Origin: Vickermania ingenoplastis
Lineage: Eukaryota > Euglenozoa > Kinetoplastea > Trypanosomatida > Trypanosomatidae
Assembly: GCA_010157825.1 (NCBI GenBank)
Contig: VFSE01000199.1
Span: 620,001 to 684,000 of the forward strand
Length of the DNA: 64,000 bases
Direction: 5' to 3'
The position numbers were made by a program, and so were the translations under genes. Shown here piece after piece: positions 20,143 through 30,497 of this stretch; within the stretch, counting starts at the first letter, position 1, and every line of letters begins with the position of its first letter. The notes below the pieces were generated by a model. The model was not told the origin of the DNA. It was given only the letters and a program-made list of their open reading frames with translations, and searched no databases.

Positions 20143-21655
20143 GAAGGTCGTCTCGACAAGCCGCGGCGGTACGGCGGCGTAATCACAATCATCGTTGCGT
20201 AGGAAGATCATCGTTCCGTTCGTGGCTCACTCACGGCTGGGGGGGCGGCCCTCCACGGGCCGAGGAGCATTTTGCGTCTTCACAGTAGCAAGTCTATTTG
20301 CAAAATACACATGAATACATTTATAACGGAATCAAGAGCGAGGATGCGATAAGCCTAACGCTCACCGCCACTCGGCACCGCCTGCCTCTTGGGGTGCCTC
20401 GATTGCCGCTCATTGGCGTTGAATTTATGGATTGTGTTTCGTTTCTCTCCTCTCTCTTCTCTTTGTTTTTCCCCCTCCTCCTTTTCATATTTATTATGAA
20501 TACTTGTATATGGGCATTGGGAATTATCTCCCGTCTTTTACCTCTGGGATCTCTACTGGTGTGACAGCGGGAAGAACTGGACGGAAAAAGATTTCGCTGC
20601 AAAGGCGACGAACGAAGCACCCATAACATATATTGGATTTTGGTTTCGTTCTGCACGTGTTGCTACTTTAGTTTTGTTTTTAGTTTTGTTTTTTTGTTGT
20701 TGTTGTTGTTTTTGTTTTTCTTATTATAGTTCCGTATTAGAGTGCTCAGATTCTTTTCTGGGTATCAATAGTGATTCTTCAAACACTAGCTGTGCGGTGT
20801 TCGTTCGTTCTCTCTCCGTTCTGTTCAGCTCTTCTCTCTCTCTCTCTCTCTCTCCTGTTTCACGGTCTTCTCTCAGCCAGTCGGGTTTCACTTTTCTCGT
20901 GTTGGAGCGAGCGTCAGCAGAGTCATTGTGGCAGACGGGTCCGACACCTGTATGTATATTATTATTATTATTATTATTTTACTTGGGCTGTTAGGCGTGA
21001 AGTACAGGAGAAGAACAAAAAAAAAAAGAACACAAGTGGAGAGAGAAAAGTTGAGAGAAGAATTGGTCCAGCAAAAGGGTGTGTGTGTGTATTATTTTTG
21101 TTTTGTTCTTGTGTTTGTTTTTTTGTTTGTTTGTTTGTGTGTTTGTTTTTCGGTGTAGGGACTGTTGAGACTAACGGTGTGTGGCAAGTGACGAGGTAGT
21201 TTAGATCCTCTTTTGATTCTATTGAACGTTGAATTTCCGCATCCGTGCGTTTACTCTTGGTTTTCTCCGCTCTTTTTTTTTCCCCCCGTTGCTGCTGCGT
21301 TCCTCTTTGAAATTTAAATTCTGGTTGCCGAAGTTGTCTGTTTGTGTGTGTGTTTCGCATTGTTAAACTTGTGATCGTTGACAGTTTTGTTTTTTTTTTG
21401 TTTGTTTGTTTTGGTGTTTTTTGTATTATTGAAAAATATTATTTGTTCGTGTTCCTGTCTTCAGTTTCACTCTTCATCTTCTCCGCTTGGAGGTTGTTGT
21501 TGTGGATTCTTCCTCTGAGACGCTCTCTGTGTGTTTTGTTTTATACCCTAACTATTTTTTTTCCTACGTTTGTGTTCTCCAATTTTTCACCTCCCACTTC
21601 AACCGTATTTTATTATACCGCTACAATAGAGTATCTTAAAGGGAAGTTCGTTGTG

Positions 21656-21687
<32 letters not shown>

Positions 21688-22376
21688 GTATTTGTTTGTT
21701 TTTTTCGTTTATCCGAGAGCTCACAAGGATTTAGGAACACCACTTCGCCTCATTCCACGGATCACCATCATTTTTGTATTATTATTATTATTATTAATTT
21801 TTTTTGAAGAGTGACACTGACGTACTTCAGCACAGGCAGTAGGAAACAATCTGCAGCATCCACACACGCGTACCACGCCATCCCCCTCAGCACCAGATAA
21901 TAATAATAATAATAATAAGAGAGAAAGCACCAACGGAGTATTATCTGGGAAGCAACCGAACATATTTCGAACGATCAATAAGAAAAGAGTATAGATAGGA
22001 AACTAAAAGGAAACAGCGAAAAGGAAAACAGTAGCCACCGCGGGCGGCCATTCGTTGTATTCTAACACTCCTCCTCGTCTTCCTTTTCTTTCTCCCCCCC
22101 TTCCCCACCCCTACGCCGCTCCAGTAGCTTCTTTATCAGCTATACGACTCCCACCACTAAACACGCATAGTGAGATAACAGAGCTGTTGACGTGTTCGCT
22201 ATTTGTTGGTTTGTTGTTTTATTATTACTTCTTCTTCTATTGTTTTTGTTGTTGTTGTTGTTGTCATCCCCTGCCCATACCGCTACTCTCTACGAGAGAA
22301 AGAAGAAGGTACTGTTGCGTGCGATCGACTCCGTGTTCCTATATATATATATATATTATTTATCTTATTTATCTTC

Positions 22377-22414
<38 letters not shown>

Positions 22415-22742
22415 GTTTCATTATCCTTCTTTTGTATCGGTGTCACTGGAGGAGTGAGACAACCGACGTGGAAGGAAAGAGAGAAAAAAAAAGAGTGCGA
22501 CAGGAGAAACGAAGCAGAATTTGCATTCTTATTAATTTTTTTGTATATTTATTTATTTATTATTATTAGCATCTGGAAGAAGAAACGAAAGAAAAAAAAA
22601 AGAAGAGAAGAGTGAGAAACTTGAAAGAGCCCACCTCCACCCCTACCTCTCTCTCTCTCTCTGCTCGCAGGTCAGCTCTCGTGTTGTTTCTACTTGTGTG
22701 CACTTGTTTGTTTATACCGAGGTGACGTCAACGGCTCATCTC
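20124..22742. other. Long AT-rich spacer upstream of the giant kinase
   Basis: Contains (CT)n at about 20833-20855, (TTA)n at 20957-20978, several (GTTT)n runs, (TAA)n at about 21898-21918, (TA)n at 22342-22355 and 22381-22411, and a final (CT)n acceptor tract. Translations are hydrophobic low complexity. No gene supported. Confidence 0.65.
22645..22670 (+). promoter_or_regulatory. Putative trans-splice acceptor of the DYRK-like kinase
   Basis: The tract ACCTCTCTCTCTCTCTCTG is followed by CTCGCAG with AG at 22669-22670, giving a 5'UTR of about 72 bases to ATG 22743. Confidence 0.55.
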
Positions 22743-25700
22743 ATGTCTAGTAACGCCAACACCACTGCCACGGCAGCAGGCAGTCCTGGGGCCTCTCCTT
22801 CTCTGCTCACGCTAAGTGGCAAAACGGTGTACCGTCCCTATAGAGATGTGAGTGGGGGCAACAGCAGCAGCACCGGTGGTGGTGGTGGCGGGCGTCTTGC
22901 TCTTCTTCCCTTTGACCCCGACCCGTCCAGCACCCACGTGGTCACACTCCTGAGTCCTAGGGCCCTCGATCTCCACGACGCAAGCGCAGGGGCGACTTCA
23001 ACCGCTACCCCGGTCAAGCAACACAAGAAGCAGCAGCAGCACACCAAGGGTGGTCCACTCCATCCCCCCGGTACGCCATCTGGAGGGGGGGAGCTGCAGC
23101 GCCGGCCGTCGCACGGCCCCGCCCGCCACACGCCGCAACGCCGAGACCACGCCGGTCAGCCCAGCAGCGGGAGTCCAGTGTTCCACTCCCCCTCTGCGCA
23201 CTTCTCCGACACCTCGTCGTGCTACCAGGAGGAGCTCTTGGGCGATGACGAGGACTGCGCCATGCTCCAGGACAGCAGCAACGGCCCGCCGGCGAATGGC
23301 GCCGTGGCAATGGGCGATGCCAGTGTCCGCAGCGTGGGGAGCAGCAGCCTCGTCAACCGCCATCGGCATGGCAGTGCTGGAGGCGGAGGTGAAGGGAGCG
23401 GGAGTGCCTCGGTAACGGTCGTCCCGCACCACCCGCCCACCCGCCGCCGCACCAGCAATCCTCGCGCGCAGCACCTGTTGACTCGAGCCAGCACTCCACC
23501 GGCCGGCGACGAGGAGCTGGAGCCCGAGAGCATGGACGACGACCGCACCGCACCAGAGGTCCTACACTCTACAACGGGCAGCCGCGGGACCGGAGGCCGC
23601 CAGGGCAGGGGTATCGCGCCGCTCAAGCCCACCGCAGAGAGCGGAGGCCAGGGCTTGTCGGATGTGGGCGCCCACCAGCCTCCCGGGCGAGGCGGGGTCG
23701 GCTCTGGCTGGGGGGACGTGATGCACGATGTTCCGTCCGCCTCCACCTCCAGCGCCTGCTCCCGCCTCCCCGGCCGGAGCGGAGGCGGCGCAGGGCGAGG
23801 CGGACGGGCGCGGCCGCTCGACACGCAGAGTCGCAGCACTCTGGGGAGCTCCGACGAGGGGAGCAGCGACGTCGAGGAGTCCAACGGGAGCCCGGTGGGG
23901 AGTGCCCCGCCCCGGCGCACCTCTCCGTTTCGCACCGCCCCGCAGTCCCAGCGCTGTTTTTACACAGCGGCCAGCCCCACGCTGCACGCTCAGCAGCCGT
24001 CGTCCATGTTGTTCATGAGCAGCAATGAGAGCAGTACGTCGCTGCCGGGGCTCGGCTCCTCGCACAACGCCGGGGCCCCGCCCAGTAGCGCCAACCGCCA
24101 GTGTCAGGCCAAGGCCAAAGGAACGGAACGGAAGCCGCAGGGCAATCCATCGGCCCCGACGCGTTCCCCTAGTCGTACGCTCCCAGCGGTCTCCATCACC
24201 AGCAGCAGCACCAACCGCCGTGCCTCGCCCCCGGTTTCGGTAGGGATGTCGTCCAGCCCCGGGGCCGCTGCCGTATCCGCCCAGGTCGTTCCTGCCTCCT
24301 CTTCTCGACTGCAGCGGCTCACAGCTGGGGAAGCGCAGAGCACCACAAACAGCAGCAGCGCCGCCGCAGGAGGGTCAAGAAAGCACCCTCCAGCACCGCT
24401 CACCGCGACGCTCGCGTGGGAGGATACTCGCAGTGGCATCATCGCTTCGCACCCACACCCGCCGCCGCCGCACGGCAGCGCTGCCTCGGCATCCCCCCCG
24501 CGGCGGTCCGCCACGCGCGGGGCGCCGGAGACACCGAGCTGCCCGCCCCCGCGGCCCAGTCCGAGTACGGCCCGCAAGGCAGAGGGGGGCGGGCGGGCGC
24601 TGCAGCACCCCGGTCGCCAGGTCGAACTCGCCGACGACGCGAGCGATGATGAAGACGCCCTTCTTTCTCTTTCAGCGGGCCAAGTCGTGGAAATACACGG
24701 CGATAACGTCCTTCAGTTTCGGCACAGGGAAGAACAAGAAGAGCGTCCACCACCACAGCACCAGCCCAGACGCCCAGGTGAGATGGGCGGCACACAACAA
24801 GGAGGGATGGGAGTGCTGGACGGCGCTCCACCGTCACCATCTCTCGCCGCAGGGTCCACGGCAGCGCCGCATCCCCAGCTAGCCGCCACCGCCTCTTCCT
24901 TTTACGGCGGCAACAGCAGCTTGCCGCAGCCCCTTCCAGCCGGCAGCAGGTCGCCGTGCTTGACCCCAAAGAGGAAACCATCTCCCCCGCCGGTTCCGCC
25001 GACCACGCCGACGATGGCATCCAGTGCGAATGGGAGAGCCAAGCACGGGCATTGCGCCCCGCAGCAGGCCTCGTCCAGCACCCCTTTGAAGCAGGGCCCG
25101 TACACAAAGCTCAAAACGCGCTGGGCCTGCAGTGTGGAGCGCGAGCCCAGCGCTGCGGCGCTGGGCTCGGGAACAACACCACAGCCCCCGGCAAGCGTCG
25201 CGCCTCCCGGAGGGGAAGGTTCGGTCGACATGCTGCAAGACCTGGAGGAGGATATGGATGTGCTGCATAGGATGGGGCAAGCCAGCTTCACTGCTGGGCA
25301 GACCGGCGGTGCGGCGACTTTTACGGCTGGTGGCTCGACTGGGCTGTTTCGAGAAGATAGTGCGGTGCCAGACGGCGCTGGCCGCGGCGGGCGGGGCGGG
25401 GATGGTGGAACCCCACCATTACCATTTCTACAGAGCAGTGCTGCGAATGCGATGAATACTATGAGCGGAAGCCATCTCCACCGTGTGGCAGCGGGTGGAG
25501 GAGCCACAGGCAGCGGGAGTGCGTATCCACGCCGAAGTGTTTTGATTGCCAACGCCATCACTACGAATAGTATGTCGCTGCTCGCCAGCAGCCGCAGCGG
25601 CTCGCACCTCTCCGCCGGCGCCATACCCTACGGCTTCCTTGAGGCTAACGATGGCGATGGCAATGGCAATGGCGATGGCGAGGTACAGGATGCAGTGATG

Positions 25701-28700
25701 GCACCAGCCCCGACGGGTGCGGCGGGGCTTGGAGCCGGTGGAGGGGCGACGGAGGGCCAGAAACGGCCCAGCGACCGGCAGGCGAGGTGCAGCGTGTTGA
25801 GCCGAAGGAACTCGACCACCCGGCGGCATACCACTCACAACGAGAATGTGGTGCTCGCCACCGCAGAAAAGGTGCCGCCCGCCGCCTCCACCATATCGCC
25901 CGGCCTCGCAGGCTCCATCGCCCACACCCAGCCGGGCCTCAAAAGTGGAAGCGATGCAGCAGAGAGCAGCGAGGCCCAGTCCCGGGGAGGCACGCAGAAG
26001 CCCCCTTGGTCCCCCTCCACGCCGGCTCACTCCCCCGCGCCGCACACCCCCACGACCTCTGGTCCCCCCTCCCCACCCCCACCGCCCTGGACCCCACAGC
26101 AGGCACTGCGATACTACCGCCATGCCCTCACTGCATACGAGCAGTCCGAGGTGCTCGACTACGCCCAGGTATACTACTGTGGCCAACGCGCCGTCTCCAC
26201 CGGGGTGAAGCGCACTCCAGCAGCCACCGCCGCCGCCATCTCCGTACTGCACGCCGCGGCGTCACACCGCCACGGCTCTCGCCTCCCGGCAACGCCCGCC
26301 AGCACCGCAGGGGGGAGCGGGGCCAGCGGCGTGTACCCCATCGGCGCAGCGCGGCGTGGCCGGCGCGTGTCGCTGATGAGCAGCACAACGCTAGGGGATC
26401 GCAGCGATGAAGGTCCTTCGGGTGGGGGCCCGTATCCGACGAAGGGAGCAGCGGCGCCACCGCACAGCCCACCCGCCCCCCGCAGAGGCGCCGGCGCCGG
26501 CGCCGCAACAAGTCCCGCCAGCCCCTCTGCGGGCTCGGCAAGCAGCAGTCTCAGCGGCGGTGTCGGCGGTTTCGCCATACCGGAGTTCGACGACGAAGAC
26601 AACTGCTACAAAATTCGCATCGGGGACCACATCGCGTATCGGTACGAGATCGTGGAGGTGCTGGGGAAGGGAACCTTCGGGATTGTCGTTCACGCCATTG
26701 ACTGGGGCCCATCACCCGCCCCGGCAGCAGTCGCAGCAGCAGCAGCAGCAGCTGGTGGTGGTGGTGGTCCTTCTCGTCCAGTGGGGTCCAACTGCCCCAC
26801 GCCGAACCGAGGGCAGCAGTCGTCGACGCCCCTCAGCCCAGCGGAGACCCGCACCCCTCACAGTCCCGCTGGTGAGGCGGTGGCGGAGGGAAGTAGCGCA
26901 GCTCGCAGTGCCGCCAGTAGGAACAGCCCGCGTCTCCCCCGTGGGAGTCGAGACGGCCAGCAGCCCGTCACCTCGGGGGTCTGTCCCCCCTCCTCATCCT
27001 TGGGCACCTCTGCTACCAGCGAGAGAGAGCCCGGGGAGCGAGGCACGGGAAACGTGCCCAGTGGCGGCGGCGAGGCGGAGGGGGCGGCTCCCGCTCCCCC
27101 GCTCGTCGGTCGCCACTGCGCCATCAAAATCGCTCGGAATGAGTCGCTCTACGCTGAGGCGGCCGAGGAGGAGGGCTGGATCATGAAGCAGCTCGCCGAT
27201 CAGCTCCTGCTGCTCCGCCGCCCCCCAGCGAACGCTCTCCCGGGCCCTCAAAAGGACGACGGGGCGCAGCTGGAGGCAGTCCTACCGCTGACAGGGGGCG
27301 GATTCGCCTCCGACGCTTCGGGGTGGAGCAGCACAGCAAGTCTACCGTGCACCACCGCGGCTCTCACGCCGCGAACGCCCCCTGGGCACTCCAATCTCGC
27401 CACGGCCCGGCCGGCCATGGTGGAGCGGGGGGAGGTCGGCGGCATCCGCTGCTCCGCCTGGCCGTCCGCCCCACAGCCCCCGCCGCAAGGGAGAGCGGCG
27501 GCGCCGGTGTCGATGGAGACGTATCACCTGTGCCCGCTGTGGAACGCCTTCACCTTCCGGCAGCATCGCATTCTTGTCTTCCCGCTCTATGGCAGCGATC
27601 TTGGCGCGGTGCTGCACCGAGACCCGACCGCCCCGCATCCCGTGCCGCTGCCCCACCACATCACACGGGCCATCTCAGCCCAGCTCCTCTACGCCGTCGC
27701 CACCCTCCACCACCAGGGCGTGGTGCACACCGATATTAAGCCAGATAATATTGTGTTTGCGGATACAACAACAACACTCGCTGCGCAGGGCACCAGCAGC
27801 ACACACATGCATCGTCGTGGCAGCAGCAGCAGCAATAGTCGTGACCACCACCATCACCCCAGTAGCAGCAACCACGTGGGAAGCGCCGCGCCGTCGTCGT
27901 CTTGCGGCGGTGGGGCAAACCGGGATCATATTATTGCCACCACTTCGAGGGTGGTGCTGCTCGACTACGGCAACGCGAAGCTCACCAGCCTCGCCCCCAC
28001 CTTTCCGGCACAATCCCCCTTCTACCGCGCCCCAGAGGTGGCCCTTCAACTCCCGTACAGTACAGCGGTGGACATGTGGTCTGTGGGCTGCGTCCTGTAC
28101 GAACTCGCCGCAGGGAAGCCCCTGCTGCAATCCACCGCCACACAAGCAGAGCGGTGGCCGTTGGCGGGTGGGGCACCGAGCATCAGCAACACCGCCGGTT
28201 CGAGTGGGTGGCTGCAGCGGGCAGGGGAGAGCGACGAACGTCTGCCGCCGCCCATCGCGGCGCCGGCTGCGGTGCACAACTTTGGTATTTTGTCGCGTGC
28301 CGTCGAAGTCGTCGGCTTCCCCGAAAAGATCTTCACGGAGCGCATCAAGAGGTTGTGGAAAGGATACATGAAGAAACGCCCCAGTCTGCGGGAGCGGTGG
28401 AGAGCCGCGCAGCAGCGCAGCAAATCCGCCCTGAGTATCAGCAGTGGGCTGCAGCAGACACCCCGCAGCGCCGCATCCTCGTTCCAATCCCTCGGTCTCT
28501 CCGGGCGTATTGGAAGCAGCTCGCTGCAGCGCACGCCGCGGGATGTGTGCACCGCGGCCCTCCACCCCCACCACGCCGCCGTGTCGCTCCATCTCGCCAG
28601 CGTCGGTGCCGGTGGGCCGAACGCGTGCCACGTGGAGGAGCTGGAAGATTTCGAGCACGAGCGCTTCACCACCACCCCGAGCAGCACCGCCGCTGGCTTC

Positions 28701-30497
28701 GCTCTCCCGGACGACGACGAGGAGGAGGACGAGGAGGACGAGGAGGACCCCAAGATGGTCGAGCGCTGCTGGATCCGCTTCTTGTGTCTGCTGACGGAGA
28801 AGGCCGAGGCTGCGAAGCGGCGCGAGGAGCAGCACCAGCAGAGTGCCTCCCTCGGTACGGCAGAGGCGGGGCATGGGCGCTCGACCCCGTTCGATTGGTC
28901 CAACTACAGCCATCTCGACCTGTACCCCTATTCGCGAGGCAGCGCCACACCGGGGACGGGGACGGGGACGGGGGAGGTCTGCATCCCCTCCCTCAACGCA
29001 ACGGTCATTGCGTCATCCACAGAAGAGACGCTGCTCACCCTCCTCGGGATCCCGAAACTTCTGGAGCGCTTCGACATCGAGGCGCAGGAGGAGAGTGTTC
29101 GAAACGCCGTCGCCCGCCTCCACGGCAGCCATCCCAGTAGGAAGCGCGACACCCTGCATGGGAAGCGCGACACCCCTTCCCTCTCCAGCAGTAGCCGCAC
29201 TCGGCTCCCGCCGCCGCTCTACCGCGCCGTCACCGATGCCAGTCGCGAGCCACCCCAATTCTTGTACGATCGGTGGGCCTCGAGCAGCATCACCAACGCC
29301 TCGCTGCTCCACAGTGACGGCTCTGTGCTTCCCCGGCCGGGCAGCCAGCAGCCCGAAGGGGTGGGCAGGAGCGGCGGCTCGCCACCCCCAGGCCTCGGCA
29401 CGACGGCCGCCACCCCCTCCCCCCTCCTCCCCTCGTCCACGCCGCCGCCCGCGGCAGCCTACCACGACGCAGACTCCCTCGTGCTCCTAGACTTCCTCCT
29501 CGGCTGCCTCTGCTGGTCCCCCGAGCAGCGCCTCACCGCCGCGGAGGCGACCCACCACCCCTGGGTCGCCCCCTTCTTCGCCCACCCGCCACAGCCCGGC
29601 GGGGCCCTCCCGGCCTCCCCGCAGCGCAACACCACCAACTACCTCCGCATTGACGAGAACGATGTCGAGACGGAGGCGGATGGCCATTCCCCAGGCGGGT
29701 GGCCGCCACCCACCCTGGTCGCCACGGACCCTGCGCGGGTGTCGGGGTTCTATTTTATTGAGCACCACCCCCTCACCGCCTCCAGGCCGGAGATCGCAGA
29801 CCTCGCGCGCCGCGTCGTGGTCAACGAGGCGCTGCTCTGCCGCACATGGTTCCCGCCCCCACCCGCGGCAATGGTTCGCCAGGCCGCCGCCGCCGCCGCA
29901 TGGGTGCCGCCGGCCGCCGCCGCTGGTAGCTCGTCCAGCTCCTCCCCCTTATCGCGCCCGTGGGCGGGAGAAGAAGGAGGGGCGGCGCCGCCCTGTCGGC
30001 CCCCGCCTCCTCTGCTTCCCTATCGGGTCATCTTCCAGCTCCGGCACTCCATGCTGTACCCAGTGGGGCATCGTCTCATCCAGGGAGGAAGTGGGGGCGG
30101 CAGTCCGCGCCACCACCGCAAGGGCAGCGGGCGGCGTTCTCGTGACCGTGATCCGGAGGGCGGCGCTGCCACCCATCCGCACCACGGGGGGAGCGAGCGC
30201 CTTCGGCTCCACCAGCAGCAGCGCCTCCCGTCTCGCCGCCAAGACAGCAACAACAACATTCGATTGGGAGGGAGCACCACGAGTCGACCGCCGACGGAGG
30301 GGGGCAGCCCTGCCGCCACAGCAGACGAGGCCCCCTCTCTCTCCCTGTCCTTCAACACCACCACTGCCGCAGGCAATTGCTCCCCGCGACGAAGAAAGGC
30401 GGCCGCGCCCATCCCTTCCGGCATGCCGTGGCCGTACTACACCCTCTTGTATATGGTCGATGAGATGAATGGAGGGGCCCCGCCCGCTGGTGCCTAG
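22743..30497 (+). CDS. Giant atypical DYRK-family protein kinase
   Basis: 2584 residues from ATG 22743 (MSSNANTTATAAG); an in-frame ATG at 22698 is also possible. About 1280 residues of Ser/Pro/Gly-rich sequence precede the kinase. The DYRK homology region FDDEDNCYKIRIGDHIAYRY leads into the glycine loop LGKGTFGIVV (G1308). Further motifs are AIK (K1462), EEEGWIMKQL for helix C, the catalytic loop HTDIKPDN (D1664), LLDYGNAK (D1741, DYG instead of DFG), QSPFYRAPEV (APE at about 1763-1765; the DYRK YxY site is altered), and DMWSVGCVLYELAAGKPLL. The end of the fold, SPEQRLTAAEATHHPWV, comes only near residue 2270, so the domain spans about 970 residues against about 300 usually. Low-complexity insertions lie after the glycine loop, before the catalytic loop, after it, and in the C-lobe. 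All core residues for phosphotransfer are present, so activity is plausible. Trypanosomatids are known to have an unusual DYRK/YAK kinase with insertions in developmental signalling; orthology here is inferred. Confidence 0.82.
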   Translation: MSSNANTTATAAGSPGASPSLLTLSGKTVYRPYRDVSGGNSSSTGGGGGGRLALLPFDPDPSSTHVVTLLSPRALDLHDASAGATSTATPVKQHKKQQQHTKGGPLHPPGTPSGGGELQRRPSHGPARHTPQRRDHAGQPSSGSPVFHSPSAHFSDTSSCYQEELLGDDEDCAMLQDSSNGPPANGAVAMGDASVRSVGSSSLVNRHRHGSAGGGGEGSGSASVTVVPHHPPTRRRTSNPRAQHLLTRASTPPAGDEELEPESMDDDRTAPEVLHSTTGSRGTGGRQGRGIAPLKPTAESGGQGLSDVGAHQPPGRGGVGSGWGDVMHDVPSASTSSACSRLPGRSGGGAGRGGRARPLDTQSRSTLGSSDEGSSDVEESNGSPVGSAPPRRTSPFRTAPQSQRCFYTAASPTLHAQQPSSMLFMSSNESSTSLPGLGSSHNAGAPPSSANRQCQAKAKGTERKPQGNPSAPTRSPSRTLPAVSITSSSTNRRASPPVSVGMSSSPGAAAVSAQVVPASSSRLQRLTAGEAQSTTNSSSAAAGGSRKHPPAPLTATLAWEDTRSGIIASHPHPPPPHGSAASASPPRRSATRGAPETPSCPPPRPSPSTARKAEGGGRALQHPGRQVELADDASDDEDALLSLSAGQVVEIHGDNVLQFRHREEQEERPPPQHQPRRPGEMGGTQQGGMGVLDGAPPSPSLAAGSTAAPHPQLAATASSFYGGNSSLPQPLPAGSRSPCLTPKRKPSPPPVPPTTPTMASSANGRAKHGHCAPQQASSSTPLKQGPYTKLKTRWACSVEREPSAAALGSGTTPQPPASVAPPGGEGSVDMLQDLEEDMDVLHRMGQASFTAGQTGGAATFTAGGSTGLFREDSAVPDGAGRGGRGGDGGTPPLPFLQSSAANAMNTMSGSHLHRVAAGGGATGSGSAYPRRSVLIANAITTNSMSLLASSRSGSHLSAGAIPYGFLEANDGDGNGNGDGEVQDAVMAPAPTGAAGLGAGGGATEGQKRPSDRQARCSVLSRRNSTTRRHTTHNENVVLATAEKVPPAASTISPGLAGSIAHTQPGLKSGSDAAESSEAQSRGGTQKPPWSPSTPAHSPAPHTPTTSGPPSPPPPPWTPQQALRYYRHALTAYEQSEVLDYAQVYYCGQRAVSTGVKRTPAATAAAISVLHAAASHRHGSRLPATPASTAGGSGASGVYPIGAARRGRRVSLMSSTTLGDRSDEGPSGGGPYPTKGAAAPPHSPPAPRRGAGAGAATSPASPSAGSASSSLSGGVGGFAIPEFDDEDNCYKIRIGDHIAYRYEIVEVLGKGTFGIVVHAIDWGPSPAPAAVAAAAAAAGGGGGPSRPVGSNCPTPNRGQQSSTPLSPAETRTPHSPAGEAVAEGSSAARSAASRNSPRLPRGSRDGQQPVTSGVCPPSSSLGTSATSEREPGERGTGNVPSGGGEAEGAAPAPPLVGRHCAIKIARNESLYAEAAEEEGWIMKQLADQLLLLRRPPANALPGPQKDDGAQLEAVLPLTGGGFASDASGWSSTASLPCTTAALTPRTPPGHSNLATARPAMVERGEVGGIRCSAWPSAPQPPPQGRAAAPVSMETYHLCPLWNAFTFRQHRILVFPLYGSDLGAVLHRDPTAPHPVPLPHHITRAISAQLLYAVATLHHQGVVHTDIKPDNIVFADTTTTLAAQGTSSTHMHRRGSSSSNSRDHHHHPSSSNHVGSAAPSSSCGGGANRDHIIATTSRVVLLDYGNAKLTSLAPTFPAQSPFYRAPEVALQLPYSTAVDMWSVGCVLYELAAGKPLLQSTATQAERWPLAGGAPSISNTAGSSGWLQRAGESDERLPPPIAAPAAVHNFGILSRAVEVVGFPEKIFTERIKRLWKGYMKKRPSLRERWRAAQQRSKSALSISSGLQQTPRSAASSFQSLGLSGRIGSSSLQRTPRDVCTAALHPHHAAVSLHLASVGAGGPNACHVEELEDFEHERFTTTPSSTAAGFALPDDDEEEDEEDEEDPKMVERCWIRFLCLLTEKAEAAKRREEQHQQSASLGTAEAGHGRSTPFDWSNYSHLDLYPYSRGSATPGTGTGTGEVCIPSLNATVIASSTEETLLTLLGIPKLLERFDIEAQEESVRNAVARLHGSHPSRKRDTLHGKRDTPSLSSSSRTRLPPPLYRAVTDASREPPQFLYDRWASSSITNASLLHSDGSVLPRPGSQQPEGVGRSGGSPPPGLGTTAATPSPLLPSSTPPPAAAYHDADSLVLLDFLLGCLCWSPEQRLTAAEATHHPWVAPFFAHPPQPGGALPASPQRNTTNYLRIDENDVETEADGHSPGGWPPPTLVATDPARVSGFYFIEHHPLTASRPEIADLARRVVVNEALLCRTWFPPPPAAMVRQAAAAAAWVPPAAAAGSSSSSSPLSRPWAGEEGGAAPPCRPPPPLLPYRVIFQLRHSMLYPVGHRLIQGGSGGGSPRHHRKGSGRRSRDRDPEGGAATHPHHGGSERLRLHQQQRLPSRRQDSNNNIRLGGSTTSRPPTEGGSPAATADEAPSLSLSFNTTTAAGNCSPRRRKAAAPIPSGMPWPYYTLLYMVDEMNGGAPPAGA
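25142..25169 (+). repeat. Perfect 12-bp-stem hairpin inside the kinase coding region
   Basis: Arms 25142-25153 (CGAGCCCAGCGC) and 25158-25169 are exact reverse complements around a TGCG loop. The segment encodes EPSAAALGSG. Confidence 0.85.
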
